Positions 1 to 7,142 of a stretch of 24,954 bases of DNA are shown here, piece after piece. The position numbers and the translations under genes were made by a program. Origin of the DNA: Oribacterium sp. (GTDB lineage: Bacteria; Bacillota_A; Clostridia; Lachnospirales; Lachnospiraceae); NCBI GenBank assembly GCA_017940955.1, contig JAGAXP010000290.1, positions 1 to 24,954 on the forward strand. Reading direction: 5' to 3'. Below the pieces are notes generated by a model. That model was given only the letters and a program-made list of their open reading frames with translations, was not told the DNA's origin and did not search any database. Positions within the stretch are counted from its first letter, which is position 1. Each line of letters starts with the position of its first letter.

Positions 1-282
1 ATTTTGTGTTGTAGGTTATTTCGTAGAGTACTTTTTTGTGTGAGCTGGGGTGAGGCCGTAATCTGTCGGCGTCTAAAAAGTAGAGAGGGGTGGGCGAACA
101 CAAAAAAGGGGTGCCGCATCATTTAGTGCGACAGCCCCTTATTATTGTGGTATGATCAGCTACCTGTTTCATCTTAGAATAATCCCTTATTATTTTGCTC
201 GGGATATCGTATAGATAAGATGATTCGTATATCCATTAAAGAGGAATCCCGTGCCTGAAAGAATTCAAGGATTATAATAAGA
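1..282. other. Non-coding left edge
   Basis: I see no convincing gene here. The stretch holds the hairpin terminator listed separately and AT-rich sequence downstream of the minus-strand pair. No repeat array, tRNA or attachment-site core could be recognised. Confidence 0.5.
101..140 (-). terminator. Rho-independent terminator of the minus-strand ATPase/RloB-like pair
   Basis: Read on the minus strand, AAGGGG (135-140) pairs with CCCCTT (106-111), and an inner CGCA/TGCG stem (127-130 with 115-118) closes on a short loop. A run of six T follows the outer stem. It lies about 145 bases past the stop of the 283-819 gene, with no other gene between. Confidence 0.65.
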
Positions 283-819
283 TTATTTTAGTAACTCATC
301 GAGATAGTGCTCATCTTTATCGTGAGAACCATTGTAGCTATGATATTTTTTTATACAGTTAACCAAAAGCTCTGGGTTATTTCCAAAATATTCGGTGTAG
401 AATGATGTACTATTGTCATATTTTTTTTTGCCAAAGGTAATGTGTTTTTTTGCAAAGTCCTTTGGCTTGGTGTTAGACTTGGATTTTTCATATTCTTTTT
501 CTAGCCCTTCGGCTATTATGAAAAGCATTTCTAATTCGGGTTTTGTACAATATTTCTCTATGCCTGTGATTTTATCTTTATATTCTGAAGGGATGGTTAT
601 CTTATCGCTTTGCTTATCACCAATACGTAGCACTTTGACTGTACCCGGATAAATGTTTAATTCAGTTCGGACTTGTGCTGATGTTTTGATTTGTCTTGCA
701 TGGTATGGGGTCAAGCCGAGAAGATCATCCTCAGTGAACTTGAGGTATCCGTGATTTAGAAGGATATTAATGATTTCGCGTTCATTAGGACCCTCACACA
801 TAATCAGGAGTTTTTCCAT
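283..819 (-). CDS. RloB/TOPRIM-like putative nuclease partner of the adjacent ATPase
   Basis: This is a 178-residue soluble protein. The N-terminus reads as a short hydrophobic strand ending in C8-E9-G10 with E13 following. That is the arrangement of the first acidic motif in TOPRIM/RloB-type proteins. A second acidic patch, G67-D68 to D72, follows a hydrophobic strand, and a TKPELEML segment (92-99) resembles the conserved FE-type block of RloB. The start codon lies inside the end of the ATPase gene (16-base overlap) and is preceded on the minus strand by AAGGAG, so the two are translationally coupled. ATPase plus TOPRIM/RloB pairs are known in RloA/B, AbiL-like, PARIS and OLD-type defence systems. 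A role as the ATPase-controlled effector is inferred. The protein is shorter than typical AriB, so PARIS itself is unlikely. Family assignment is tentative; the reading frame is secure. Confidence 0.6.
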   Translation of the reverse strand: MEKLLIMCEGPNEREIINILLNHGYLKFTEDDLLGLTPYHARQIKTSAQVRTELNIYPGTVKVLRIGDKQSDKITIPSEYKDKITGIEKYCTKPELEMLFIIAEGLEKEYEKSKSNTKPKDFAKKHITFGKKKYDNSTSFYTEYFGNNPELLVNCIKKYHSYNGSHDKDEHYLDELLK

Positions 820-1934
820 AGTTTCAACTCCTTCTTTAGTTGCATCAGTTCATCATAATTTACTGCAGTCTGAAATACATTGTTGTAAAATTGCTTGCTT
901 TTTAATAATTCTGGTCTGATGTTATATTTATCATACATGTTAGTGAGATATACTTTGGCATCTGATTTGGCAATGTATATATTATCCTGCCTATTGAAAA
1001 GATCTAAAAGCTCGCAATAATGCGTCGTGAAAATAAGTGAAGCTTTATTTTTGTTAACAGTTTTATCCTTATATAAGCTGATCATGTTCTCGACCAGTGT
1101 TTTATGGAAATGATTCTCAATCTCATCCACTATTAAATCAAATCCATGTCGTAAAGAAGCAATCATTAACAGATAAAGCAGCATACCCTTAGTGGTACCA
1201 CTTGAAAGCATGTGAATAAGTTCCTTGTCAGAAACTGTTTTTGATTCTCCGCAAAAAGACAGTTTAAAGTTGTGGTCATCCTGCATTGTAAGATCATGGA
1301 TGTTCTCATCAAATATTGAAATGACCTTTGCTAAAATAGAAGTTTCGATATGGTAGTCTTTCATTGTGGCAAAGATCAATCTGTACGTATCAGTTCCTTC
1401 TCCTAAACTGTCAAAATATATCGCTCTTGTTTCTTTTTTCTTTAATATAAAGAATAGTATAGAAGTATCTTCCGGAAGTTCACCTGTTATCTTAACCTCA
1501 GTGAAACCGGAATCGTTGTAAATATCTTTTGCCTTGCTCTTGTAATATTTCTTTCTACGCAGGATCTGATTTGTAAATACTGCATTTAAAGCGATACTGT
1601 TGTTATTTTTCAGAGTTGTTTGATATCGATATATATATCCATCATGATAAAAATCTATTAAAAGATTTACATTCTCATAATCGTACGGTTTTCCTTGCAA
1701 TCTAAAATTCCCAAGAATAGAGTAGCAGGCATCAAGAAGTTCTACAGCAGTTGTTTTTCCAGAAGCATTTTTTCCTACGAAGGCGAGAGTGCTGTATACA
1801 TGTAACTCGTCGGCAATTTCCTGTAGTTCATATTCTTTATCTTCGGCTGTCTTTTTTGATTTCGATACAAAATCTATTTCGAAAGAATTCTTGCAATTTT
1901 TAAAGTTATTAGCTATTACATGTAATAATTTCAT
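804..1934 (-). CDS. ABC/AAA15-family ATPase (RloA/AbiL/AriA-like)
   Basis: The 376-residue protein has a complete ABC/SMC-type ATPase core: Walker A GKNASGKT (54-61), a signature-like SSGTTKG (244-250), Walker B LIVDE (267-271) and a switch histidine in TTHYCEL (H305). The N-terminal FKNCKNSFEI segment is typical of COG1106-type defence ATPases. I chose the ATG at 1934 rather than one 33 bases upstream because GGAGGGG sits 7 bases before it and the sequence MKLLHVIANNF matches the family's usual beginning. The gene overlaps the RloB-like gene by 16 bases and is transcribed away from the rest of the island. By analogy with related two-gene systems, the ATPase probably senses a phage cue and holds or releases the nuclease-like partner. 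That role is inference; the ATPase call is firm. Confidence 0.85.
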   Translation of the reverse strand: MKLLHVIANNFKNCKNSFEIDFVSKSKKTAEDKEYELQEIADELHVYSTLAFVGKNASGKTTAVELLDACYSILGNFRLQGKPYDYENVNLLIDFYHDGYIYRYQTTLKNNNSIALNAVFTNQILRRKKYYKSKAKDIYNDSGFTEVKITGELPEDTSILFFILKKKETRAIYFDSLGEGTDTYRLIFATMKDYHIETSILAKVISIFDENIHDLTMQDDHNFKLSFCGESKTVSDKELIHMLSSGTTKGMLLYLLMIASLRHGFDLIVDEIENHFHKTLVENMISLYKDKTVNKNKASLIFTTHYCELLDLFNRQDNIYIAKSDAKVYLTNMYDKYNIRPELLKSKQFYNNVFQTAVNYDELMQLKKELKLWKNS

Positions 1935-1957
1935 GTCAAATCCCCTCCAGTGTCTAA

Positions 1958-1986
1958 ATTGTATCATATTATCGATACTTAAACAA
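1958..1986 (-). promoter_or_regulatory. Sigma-A-type promoter for the minus-strand pair
   Basis: On the minus strand, TTGTTT (1981-1986) and TACAAT (1958-1963) are separated by exactly 17 bases and lie just upstream of the ATPase start. The spacer contains the 8-base palindrome TATCGATA (1970-1977). Confidence 0.6.
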
Positions 1987-2015
1987 TAAATCTGTTTTAA
2001 ACGTGATAAAATAAT

Positions 2016-2031
2016 ACTGATTAGTATCAGT
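2016..2031. promoter_or_regulatory. Inverted repeat in the divergent intergenic region
   Basis: ACTGAT and ATCAGT flank a 4-base TAGT centre, about 30 bases upstream of the minus-strand promoter. It could be an operator. It has no T-run, so it is not an obvious terminator. The rest of 1987-2255 is AT-rich and holds no gene I can support. Confidence 0.3.
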
Positions 2032-2255
2032 TTAAAGGCACACGGGCACTATTATGAACCGAAATTTGATAAAAATCGAAATAAAAGAATAAAAGAACAA
2101 ATGTACTGGCGTTTTTAATGTACACATCGGGATGTAGTATATGGGCATACAGATATTTAAATGAAAATAGTAATTGATATCTTCTAACTGTTCCTGAGGG
2201 AAATAAATAATTGCTTAATAGCATAGGATAGAAGTAATGATCAAGGAGGTTCTGC

Positions 2256-2921
2256 ATGAAGCATATCGTTGTTGATTTGGAAATGAATACTATACGCAGG
2301 AGGGATGAAGCCCGCAGAATATGTGGATTTGAAACTATCGAGATCGGAGCAGTTATGTTGGATGATAATTTGCAGGAGATAGCTTCTTTCCGGACATATG
2401 TAAAACCGGAACACTGTGATGGCATTGCAAAGAATATAAGTAGGCTCACCGGAATCACTGACGATATGCTGGTAAATGCGCCGAAGTTCAATGAAGCGCT
2501 CCGAATGTTTACAAACTGGTGCCTCGGACCAGGGGATGATGTAACGGTTTATGCCTGGAGCGACAGTGACTACGATCAGATATCAAAAGAGATGGTATTA
2601 AAGCAATATGAAGAGTCTCGGGATGAAGCGGCTGTTTTAGGCAATGTCTGGTCTGACTTTCAGAAAGAATTTGATACACATCTTGGATTTGACAGACAGT
2701 TATCACTGAAGATGGCTCTCGATATGGCAGGAGTTGATTTCTCCGGCAGAGAACATGACGCACTTGATGATGCAAGAAACACAGAGGAACTTTTACATAT
2801 CTTCAGAGATGAAGAACTGTTCGGTAAGACTTTGAGAATGATCAAGGAAGTCATGGAGCCTTCGAAAATCGGAAATACTATGGGAGAGTTGTTTGATTTT
2901 TCGGTGTTCGAGTGTGCTTGA
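2256..2921 (+). CDS. DEDDh 3'-5' exonuclease (RNase T/DnaQ/ERI-1-like)
   Basis: The 221-residue protein carries all three exonuclease motifs. ExoI is VVDLE (D7 and E9), ExoII is YAWSDSDYD (acidic residue D105), and ExoIII is HDALDDA (H167 and D172). This places it in the DEDDh family, which removes nucleotides from 3' ends of DNA or RNA using two metal ions. The GITDDM segment (66-71) is the usual family linker. The start is fixed by AAGGAGG about 8 bases upstream. It is a stand-alone domain, as in KapD/ERI-1-type proteins, not a polymerase subunit. No partner gene is coupled to it and no clear terminator separates it from the operon that follows at 3136. Substrate and physiological role are unknown. 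A second, damaged DEDDh gene lies at 20268-20773. Confidence 0.85.
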   Translation: MKHIVVDLEMNTIRRRDEARRICGFETIEIGAVMLDDNLQEIASFRTYVKPEHCDGIAKNISRLTGITDDMLVNAPKFNEALRMFTNWCLGPGDDVTVYAWSDSDYDQISKEMVLKQYEESRDEAAVLGNVWSDFQKEFDTHLGFDRQLSLKMALDMAGVDFSGREHDALDDARNTEELLHIFRDEELFGKTLRMIKEVMEPSKIGNTMGELFDFSVFECA

Positions 2922-3019
2922 AGGAAAAGATACTTAAACTGCTACCGGACTTGCTCTAAATTGAGTACAGTTGATCAGAGTTTAGGCTAAAAATCATCAT
3001 TAAAAGGTGTTAAAAATAC

Positions 3020-3042
3020 CACATTCGTACATCCGAAGTGTG
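3020..3042. promoter_or_regulatory. Imperfect palindrome upstream of the regulator gene
   Basis: CACATTCG (3020-3027) and CGAAGTGTG (3034-3042) form an imperfect inverted repeat (one extra base in the right arm) around a 6-base centre. It lies just upstream of the promoter region of the Cro/C1-type regulator, so it is a candidate autoregulatory operator. This is inference from position and symmetry only. Confidence 0.35.
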
Positions 3043-3083
3043 TGAATGCGCAATTTTATATCACAAAAATGGAGATTTTGGAG

Positions 3084-3089
3084 TATAAT
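3084..3089 (+). promoter_or_regulatory. Probable -10 element of the seven-gene defence operon
   Basis: A perfect TATAAT lies 47 bases before the regulator ATG. The matching -35 region, 17 bases upstream, is a poor match to TTGACA (TCACAA), as might be expected of a regulated promoter. Confidence 0.45.
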
Positions 3090-3135
3090 ATCACCGTTGA
3101 CACTTTTGATTTGTGAGCAGCGAGGTAAGAAGAGT

Positions 3136-3366
3136 ATGGATGTTAGTTATAAACGTTTATGGAAACTATTGATTGACAAGGATATGAAGAAAAAAGACCT
3201 TGCCACTGTTGCTGGAATAAGCCAGTCGTCGGTGGCCAAGATGAGTCGTAGTGAACCTATAAGTATGGATGTTTTATTGAAAATATGTTGTGCGCTTCAA
3301 TGTGATATCGGTGATTTGGTTGAAGCTATTCCTGCTAAAGAAGATGGAATTGTAGAAGAACAATAA
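3136..3366 (+). CDS. Small Cro/C1-type helix-turn-helix regulator
   Basis: This 76-residue protein is almost entirely one helix-turn-helix domain of the HTH_26/XRE type. The KKKDLATVAGISQSSVAKM stretch gives helices 2 and 3, followed by the SMDVLLKICCALQCDIGDLV segment typical of the family. I chose the ATG at 3136, preceded by GAGG, over an upstream in-frame codon whose extra residues look like untranslated leader. The gene is the first of the operon, and its stop is 18 bases before the ATPase start. It is probably a DNA-binding repressor that keeps the defence genes low, acting on the promoter and palindrome just upstream. It has no ligand-binding domain or visible protease site. The family call is firm; the regulatory target is inferred from position. 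Confidence 0.85.
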   Translation: MDVSYKRLWKLLIDKDMKKKDLATVAGISQSSVAKMSRSEPISMDVLLKICCALQCDIGDLVEAIPAKEDGIVEEQ

Positions 3367-3384
3367 TAGTTGGAGGAGAACGCC

Positions 3385-6300
3385 ATGAAAACAGTTGGTG
3401 AACTTTGCAAACCGCGCAAGAGTGTCTTTGTTGATACCACAAGAGATGATGTTTTAAATTTAAGTGATCTTATAGAGGACCGTATTGATCCGGATAAGTT
3501 CTTTGACGAGAACTTTAAGACTAAGGGCATGGATATGCTGTTCAATACAGCCTTCAGTCGTTTTGAAGGAAAATCTGCTACCGGTGTAATAAAGCTAACT
3601 CAGGCAATGGGTGGTGGTAAAACCCACAACATGCTTGCGCTTGCGCTTCTATCGGAATCACCAGAACTTCGTAAAAAAGTACTTGGGAATGCCTATGAGG
3701 ATGTAGGTGAGGTAAAGGTTATTGCTTTCTCGGGGCGTGAAAGTGATGCGGAGTTCGGTATCTGGGGAAGCCTTGCAGAACAGCTTGGAAAGAAAGATGA
3801 CTTTAAGGCATATTATGCACCTCTTCGAGCACCGGGAGAATCTGCATGGATAAAATTACTTATCGGTCAAAAAATTCTGATACTACTGGACGAGCTTCCT
3901 CCATATCTTGAGAATGCAAAGTCTATACCTGTGGGTAATTCAGATCTGTGCCAGGTTACTATTACGGCACTGTCTAATCTTTTTAGCGCATTAGGCAAGG
4001 AACAGATGGCCAATGTTTGTCTTGTGTTCTCTGATTTGAAGGCTACCTATGAATCAGGAAGTGCTTTACTGCAATCTTCTTTTAAGGAATTGGAAAATGA
4101 AGCGAACCGTATCGCATTAAATGTTGAGCCGGTTGCGCTTAACTCTGATGAAATATATGACATTCTGAAAAAGAGACTCTTTGATACATTCCCTTCCAAT
4201 GGAAGCTCACATGTAAATGATGTGGCAATCGGGTATAAGGAATCTGTTTCACGAGCAAACAAATCCGGACTTACGAGCTATTCTCCAGAGAAACTTTTTG
4301 TTGGCGTGCGAGACTCTTACCCGTTCCATCCTTCTATCAAGGAACTTTATGCGAGATTTAAGGAAAATCAGGGCTTCCAGCAGACCAGAGGACTTATCCG
4401 CCTGATGCGTCAGATTATCCGTCAGTTCTATGAGAGTGGAAGAGCGGATCAGACATATCTGATTAATGTTTTTGATTTTGATCTGAATAACCAGATGATG
4501 TTGAATATGATCAAGGAGATCAAACCATCCCTTGATAATGCCATCAACCATGATATTGCTCAGCACGGAAAGGCAGTGGCAGAGGTAATTGATGCCGCAT
4601 ATGAGGCAGATTTTCCGTTCCCTTATGCACAGATGCTTTCCAAGCTGCTGTTGGTATCATCTCTGAATGAAACGGCACATGGTCTTCAGGGTCTAAATGA
4701 TTCGGATATTCTCGGATACCTCTGCGAGCCCGATGTTGACATGAATCAGTATAAGAAAGTCCTGGAAGAGATCAAAGGACAGTGCTGGTATCTGAAGATG
4801 GACAACCGTGGGCGGTATTATTTCCAGAATACTAAAAACATGGTTGCGGAAATGAATACCCTTGTAGATAGCTACAGTAATGAGAGTGCACGAAAAGAGC
4901 TGCGTAAATACCTTGAAGGGGCTTTTGCGCCTAAACTTAAGAAGTGCTATGAGCTTTTGTATGTTATGCCAGCGATTGATGAGATCAGCCTGGATATGAA
5001 TAAGGTCGCATTGGTTATCTATGAGCCTTATGCAGGTAGTGGGATCCATCCGGATCTGAAGACATTCTATGATAACGCTACGTACAAGAATCGAGTTATG
5101 TTCCTGACCGGGCAGAGAAGTGTTATGGAGAAGCTCTTTGATAATAGCAAGAGACTTACAGCAATCCGACAGATTATAGGTGGAATGAAGGAAGAGCATA
5201 TCTCGGAGACGGATCAACAGTACCGTGAGGCTCTTGATCAGGAAGACAAGGCAACCAATGCCTTGCTTTCTACTATCAGGGAAACCTTCATCACTCTTTA
5301 CTATCCGGCAAAGGGTGGACTTACCAGCGAAGATTTTAAGCTGGAATATGCAGGAAACAAGTTTAACGGTGAAGATCAGATTGTAAAGACGTTGATGGAA
5401 GCACAGAAATTCCAAGATTTCTCTTCGGATGAACGCTTTATGGATACTCTTCGTAAAAAGTGCGAACAGAGAATATTCACCCAGTCCGAAATGACGTGGA
5501 ATCAGATTATGGAGCGTGCTGGAACAGAGCTAAGCTGGCAGTGGTATCATCCGGATCAGATGCAGAAGCTCAAAACGGACAGTATCAATCGTGATGTATG
5601 GCGTGAGGCGGGTGGCTATCTGCAAAAGGGACCGTTTGAAAAGGAGCCCACGGAAGTATCTGTTGAGCAGCTTTCATACTCTGAAGAAACCGGTGAGTTC
5701 ACTCTTAAGGTGAGAGGGGTTCATGGTAATACCGTATTCTACGATGTAGGGGCAGAGCCTACGGACGCATCGGCAGAAGCGCCAAATCCTTTTGTGACAA
5801 AGGAAACGGATCTGTGGTTCTTATGTGTGGATAAAACAAAGGATGATCCACATCCGACAGGAGAGGCGGTTCACTTCCTTTGCAAAGTACCTCTTAAGCA
5901 TGAGCAGAGAGGATCCGCACAGGGTAATGTAATGCAGCTTCAGACACACGATAAATTTGAGGTTCGATATACAACAGATGGTTCCAATCCGAAGGAATCA
6001 GGCGGTGTATATAAGGGAGAGTTTGTCATTCCGGAGGGGTGCAAATTCGTCAGAACAGCCGTGTATAACAACGGTGTTCTTGTAGAAGAAAAGGATATTC
6101 CGATCACAGAGCAGCCGAAGGATAAGAAGGTAGTGATCGATGACAAAAAGCCATTGGAATATACGCTGAATATCATGCGCAAGTGCAGTGATACGGCAGC
6201 AACCTATGCTGAGTTTGACCGGCTTCAGAGAATTGTCGGAACCTATGTGAAGTATTTTACCGTTACTCTCACAGAAAAGGGAAATGCTGACAACTATATG

Positions 6301-6513
6301 GAAATCAACACATCCAAAGTTCCATATGATACATCTAACCTTCAGGCAACCGTTGACCTAATCAGGGAATCTGCATTCGCAGGTAAGGATGTAATTGTTG
6401 AATTCCAGTACAAGACAATCAGTTTTGCCCTGGGTGAATACTTCAAGAGATGGATTGATATGAATAAGATGGACATGAATGAAATCGGCAAAAATGGAGA
6501 GATTAAGCAATGA
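3385..6513 (+). CDS. DUF499 anti-phage AAA+ ATPase
   Basis: The 1042-residue protein begins with the typical DUF499/COG1483 N-terminus. It has Walker A AMGGGKTH (74-81) and Walker B ILILLDE (164-170) followed by LPPYL. The N-terminal third is the ATPase; the middle is helical. From about residue 750 the sequence turns into beta-rich segments, including V860-R-Y-T-T-D-G-S-N-P869. This is the signature of a chitobiase C-terminal/Fn3_7-like Ig fold. The start is the ATG at 3385, with GGAGGAGA six bases upstream; an in-frame TTG at 3370 would put the SD inside the gene. It overlaps the next gene by 4 bases. DUF499 proteins co-occur with DUF3780, DUF1156 and a PLD/SNF2 helicase in defence islands, as here. 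The ATPase presumably powers assembly or DNA translocation of that complex; the mechanism is inference. Confidence 0.9.
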   Translation: MKTVGELCKPRKSVFVDTTRDDVLNLSDLIEDRIDPDKFFDENFKTKGMDMLFNTAFSRFEGKSATGVIKLTQAMGGGKTHNMLALALLSESPELRKKVLGNAYEDVGEVKVIAFSGRESDAEFGIWGSLAEQLGKKDDFKAYYAPLRAPGESAWIKLLIGQKILILLDELPPYLENAKSIPVGNSDLCQVTITALSNLFSALGKEQMANVCLVFSDLKATYESGSALLQSSFKELENEANRIALNVEPVALNSDEIYDILKKRLFDTFPSNGSSHVNDVAIGYKESVSRANKSGLTSYSPEKLFVGVRDSYPFHPSIKELYARFKENQGFQQTRGLIRLMRQIIRQFYESGRADQTYLINVFDFDLNNQMMLNMIKEIKPSLDNAINHDIAQHGKAVAEVIDAAYEADFPFPYAQMLSKLLLVSSLNETAHGLQGLNDSDILGYLCEPDVDMNQYKKVLEEIKGQCWYLKMDNRGRYYFQNTKNMVAEMNTLVDSYSNESARKELRKYLEGAFAPKLKKCYELLYVMPAIDEISLDMNKVALVIYEPYAGSGIHPDLKTFYDNATYKNRVMFLTGQRSVMEKLFDNSKRLTAIRQIIGGMKEEHISETDQQYREALDQEDKATNALLSTIRETFITLYYPAKGGLTSEDFKLEYAGNKFNGEDQIVKTLMEAQKFQDFSSDERFMDTLRKKCEQRIFTQSEMTWNQIMERAGTELSWQWYHPDQMQKLKTDSINRDVWREAGGYLQKGPFEKEPTEVSVEQLSYSEETGEFTLKVRGVHGNTVFYDVGAEPTDASAEAPNPFVTKETDLWFLCVDKTKDDPHPTGEAVHFLCKVPLKHEQRGSAQGNVMQLQTHDKFEVRYTTDGSNPKESGGVYKGEFVIPEGCKFVRTAVYNNGVLVEEKDIPITEQPKDKKVVIDDKKPLEYTLNIMRKCSDTAATYAEFDRLQRIVGTYVKYFTVTLTEKGNADNYMEINTSKVPYDTSNLQATVDLIRESAFAGKDVIVEFQYKTISFALGEYFKRWIDMNKMDMNEIGKNGEIKQ

Positions 6514-7142
6514 AATCAAAGAAGCTGACCTATGGCTTCGGTGTTGATCTTTCTGAAACGCAAAACCATTTTTATGTGATCGTTCCACCTAAAGGTGTGA
6601 ATGAATCCATAGAGATTTATGAACGTTTTGCATGGACTCCGGAAGGACTGTCTGAAGAAGAGCTGATGGCTGCTTCAGGTGTTAAGGATCCGAAGGAACT
6701 GAAAGTCTATGCTGACGGACAGGTAATCCAGAAGGCAGATGTTTTGCGCCTTAGGATATCAAGGCATAAATGGAATATGCTGACAAAGGATTTTACATCG
6801 GAGTTTAACAGTAGACTAAGAGAAAAGAAAATACCAGCCGGAAAGTTTGTGGTGGGCGGTACTCCTATAGAGCGTCTCTTTGGAAAAGAGATGATGGTTT
6901 TACTATGGGGCATAGAGGATTGCGATCCTTCCAATGTTCCGACTGCCATCCGAAACTGGAAGGGGCTTATGCCGGAGGAACGCTGGTGGTTATATACCAC
7001 AACAAATGCATCCACCGGTGGATTAAAGGATAAAAAGGGATGGAGAACAGCCCTGCGGTATGCATTGTGCGAAAATCCGATAGATGAAAATCCGCAGATC
7101 ACGCTGTTTGATTACTTTGATGAGGAGGACACTAAGAAATGA
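6510..7142 (+). CDS. DUF3780 anti-phage-associated protein
   Basis: This 210-residue soluble protein matches the DUF3780 family by several conserved blocks. These are the N-terminal YGFGVDLSETQNHFYVIVP, the SRHKWN block, FNSRLREKKIPAGKF, GKEMMVLLWGIED, NWKGLMPEERWWLYT and KGWRTALRYALCEN. No catalytic motif, membrane segment or nucleic-acid-binding motif is evident. The start ATG overlaps the DUF499 stop (ATGA), and the end overlaps the DUF1156 start in the same way, so the three proteins are translationally coupled and probably made in a fixed ratio. That suggests a structural or adaptor subunit of the ATPase/methyltransferase assembly. This is inference; the biochemical role of DUF3780 is not known to me. 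Confidence 0.9.
   Translation: MKSKKLTYGFGVDLSETQNHFYVIVPPKGVNESIEIYERFAWTPEGLSEEELMAASGVKDPKELKVYADGQVIQKADVLRLRISRHKWNMLTKDFTSEFNSRLREKKIPAGKFVVGGTPIERLFGKEMMVLLWGIEDCDPSNVPTAIRNWKGLMPEERWWLYTTTNASTGGLKDKKGWRTALRYALCENPIDENPQITLFDYFDEEDTKK

Noticed and set aside
283..1934. PARIS (AriA/AriB) or Septu identity for the minus-strand pair
   Set aside because: The partner is much smaller than AriB and has no HNH motif as in PtuB; only the general ATPase plus TOPRIM/RloB layout is supported.
2027..2491. Minus-strand open frame overlapping the DEDDh exonuclease start
   Set aside because: It runs antisense through the exonuclease motifs and a strong AAGGAGG; composition is not protein-like.
4693..5415. 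Minus-strand open frame of 240 codons inside the DUF499 gene
   Set aside because: It lies opposite a well-supported conserved gene and has no ribosome binding site or recognisable domain, so it is a shadow frame.
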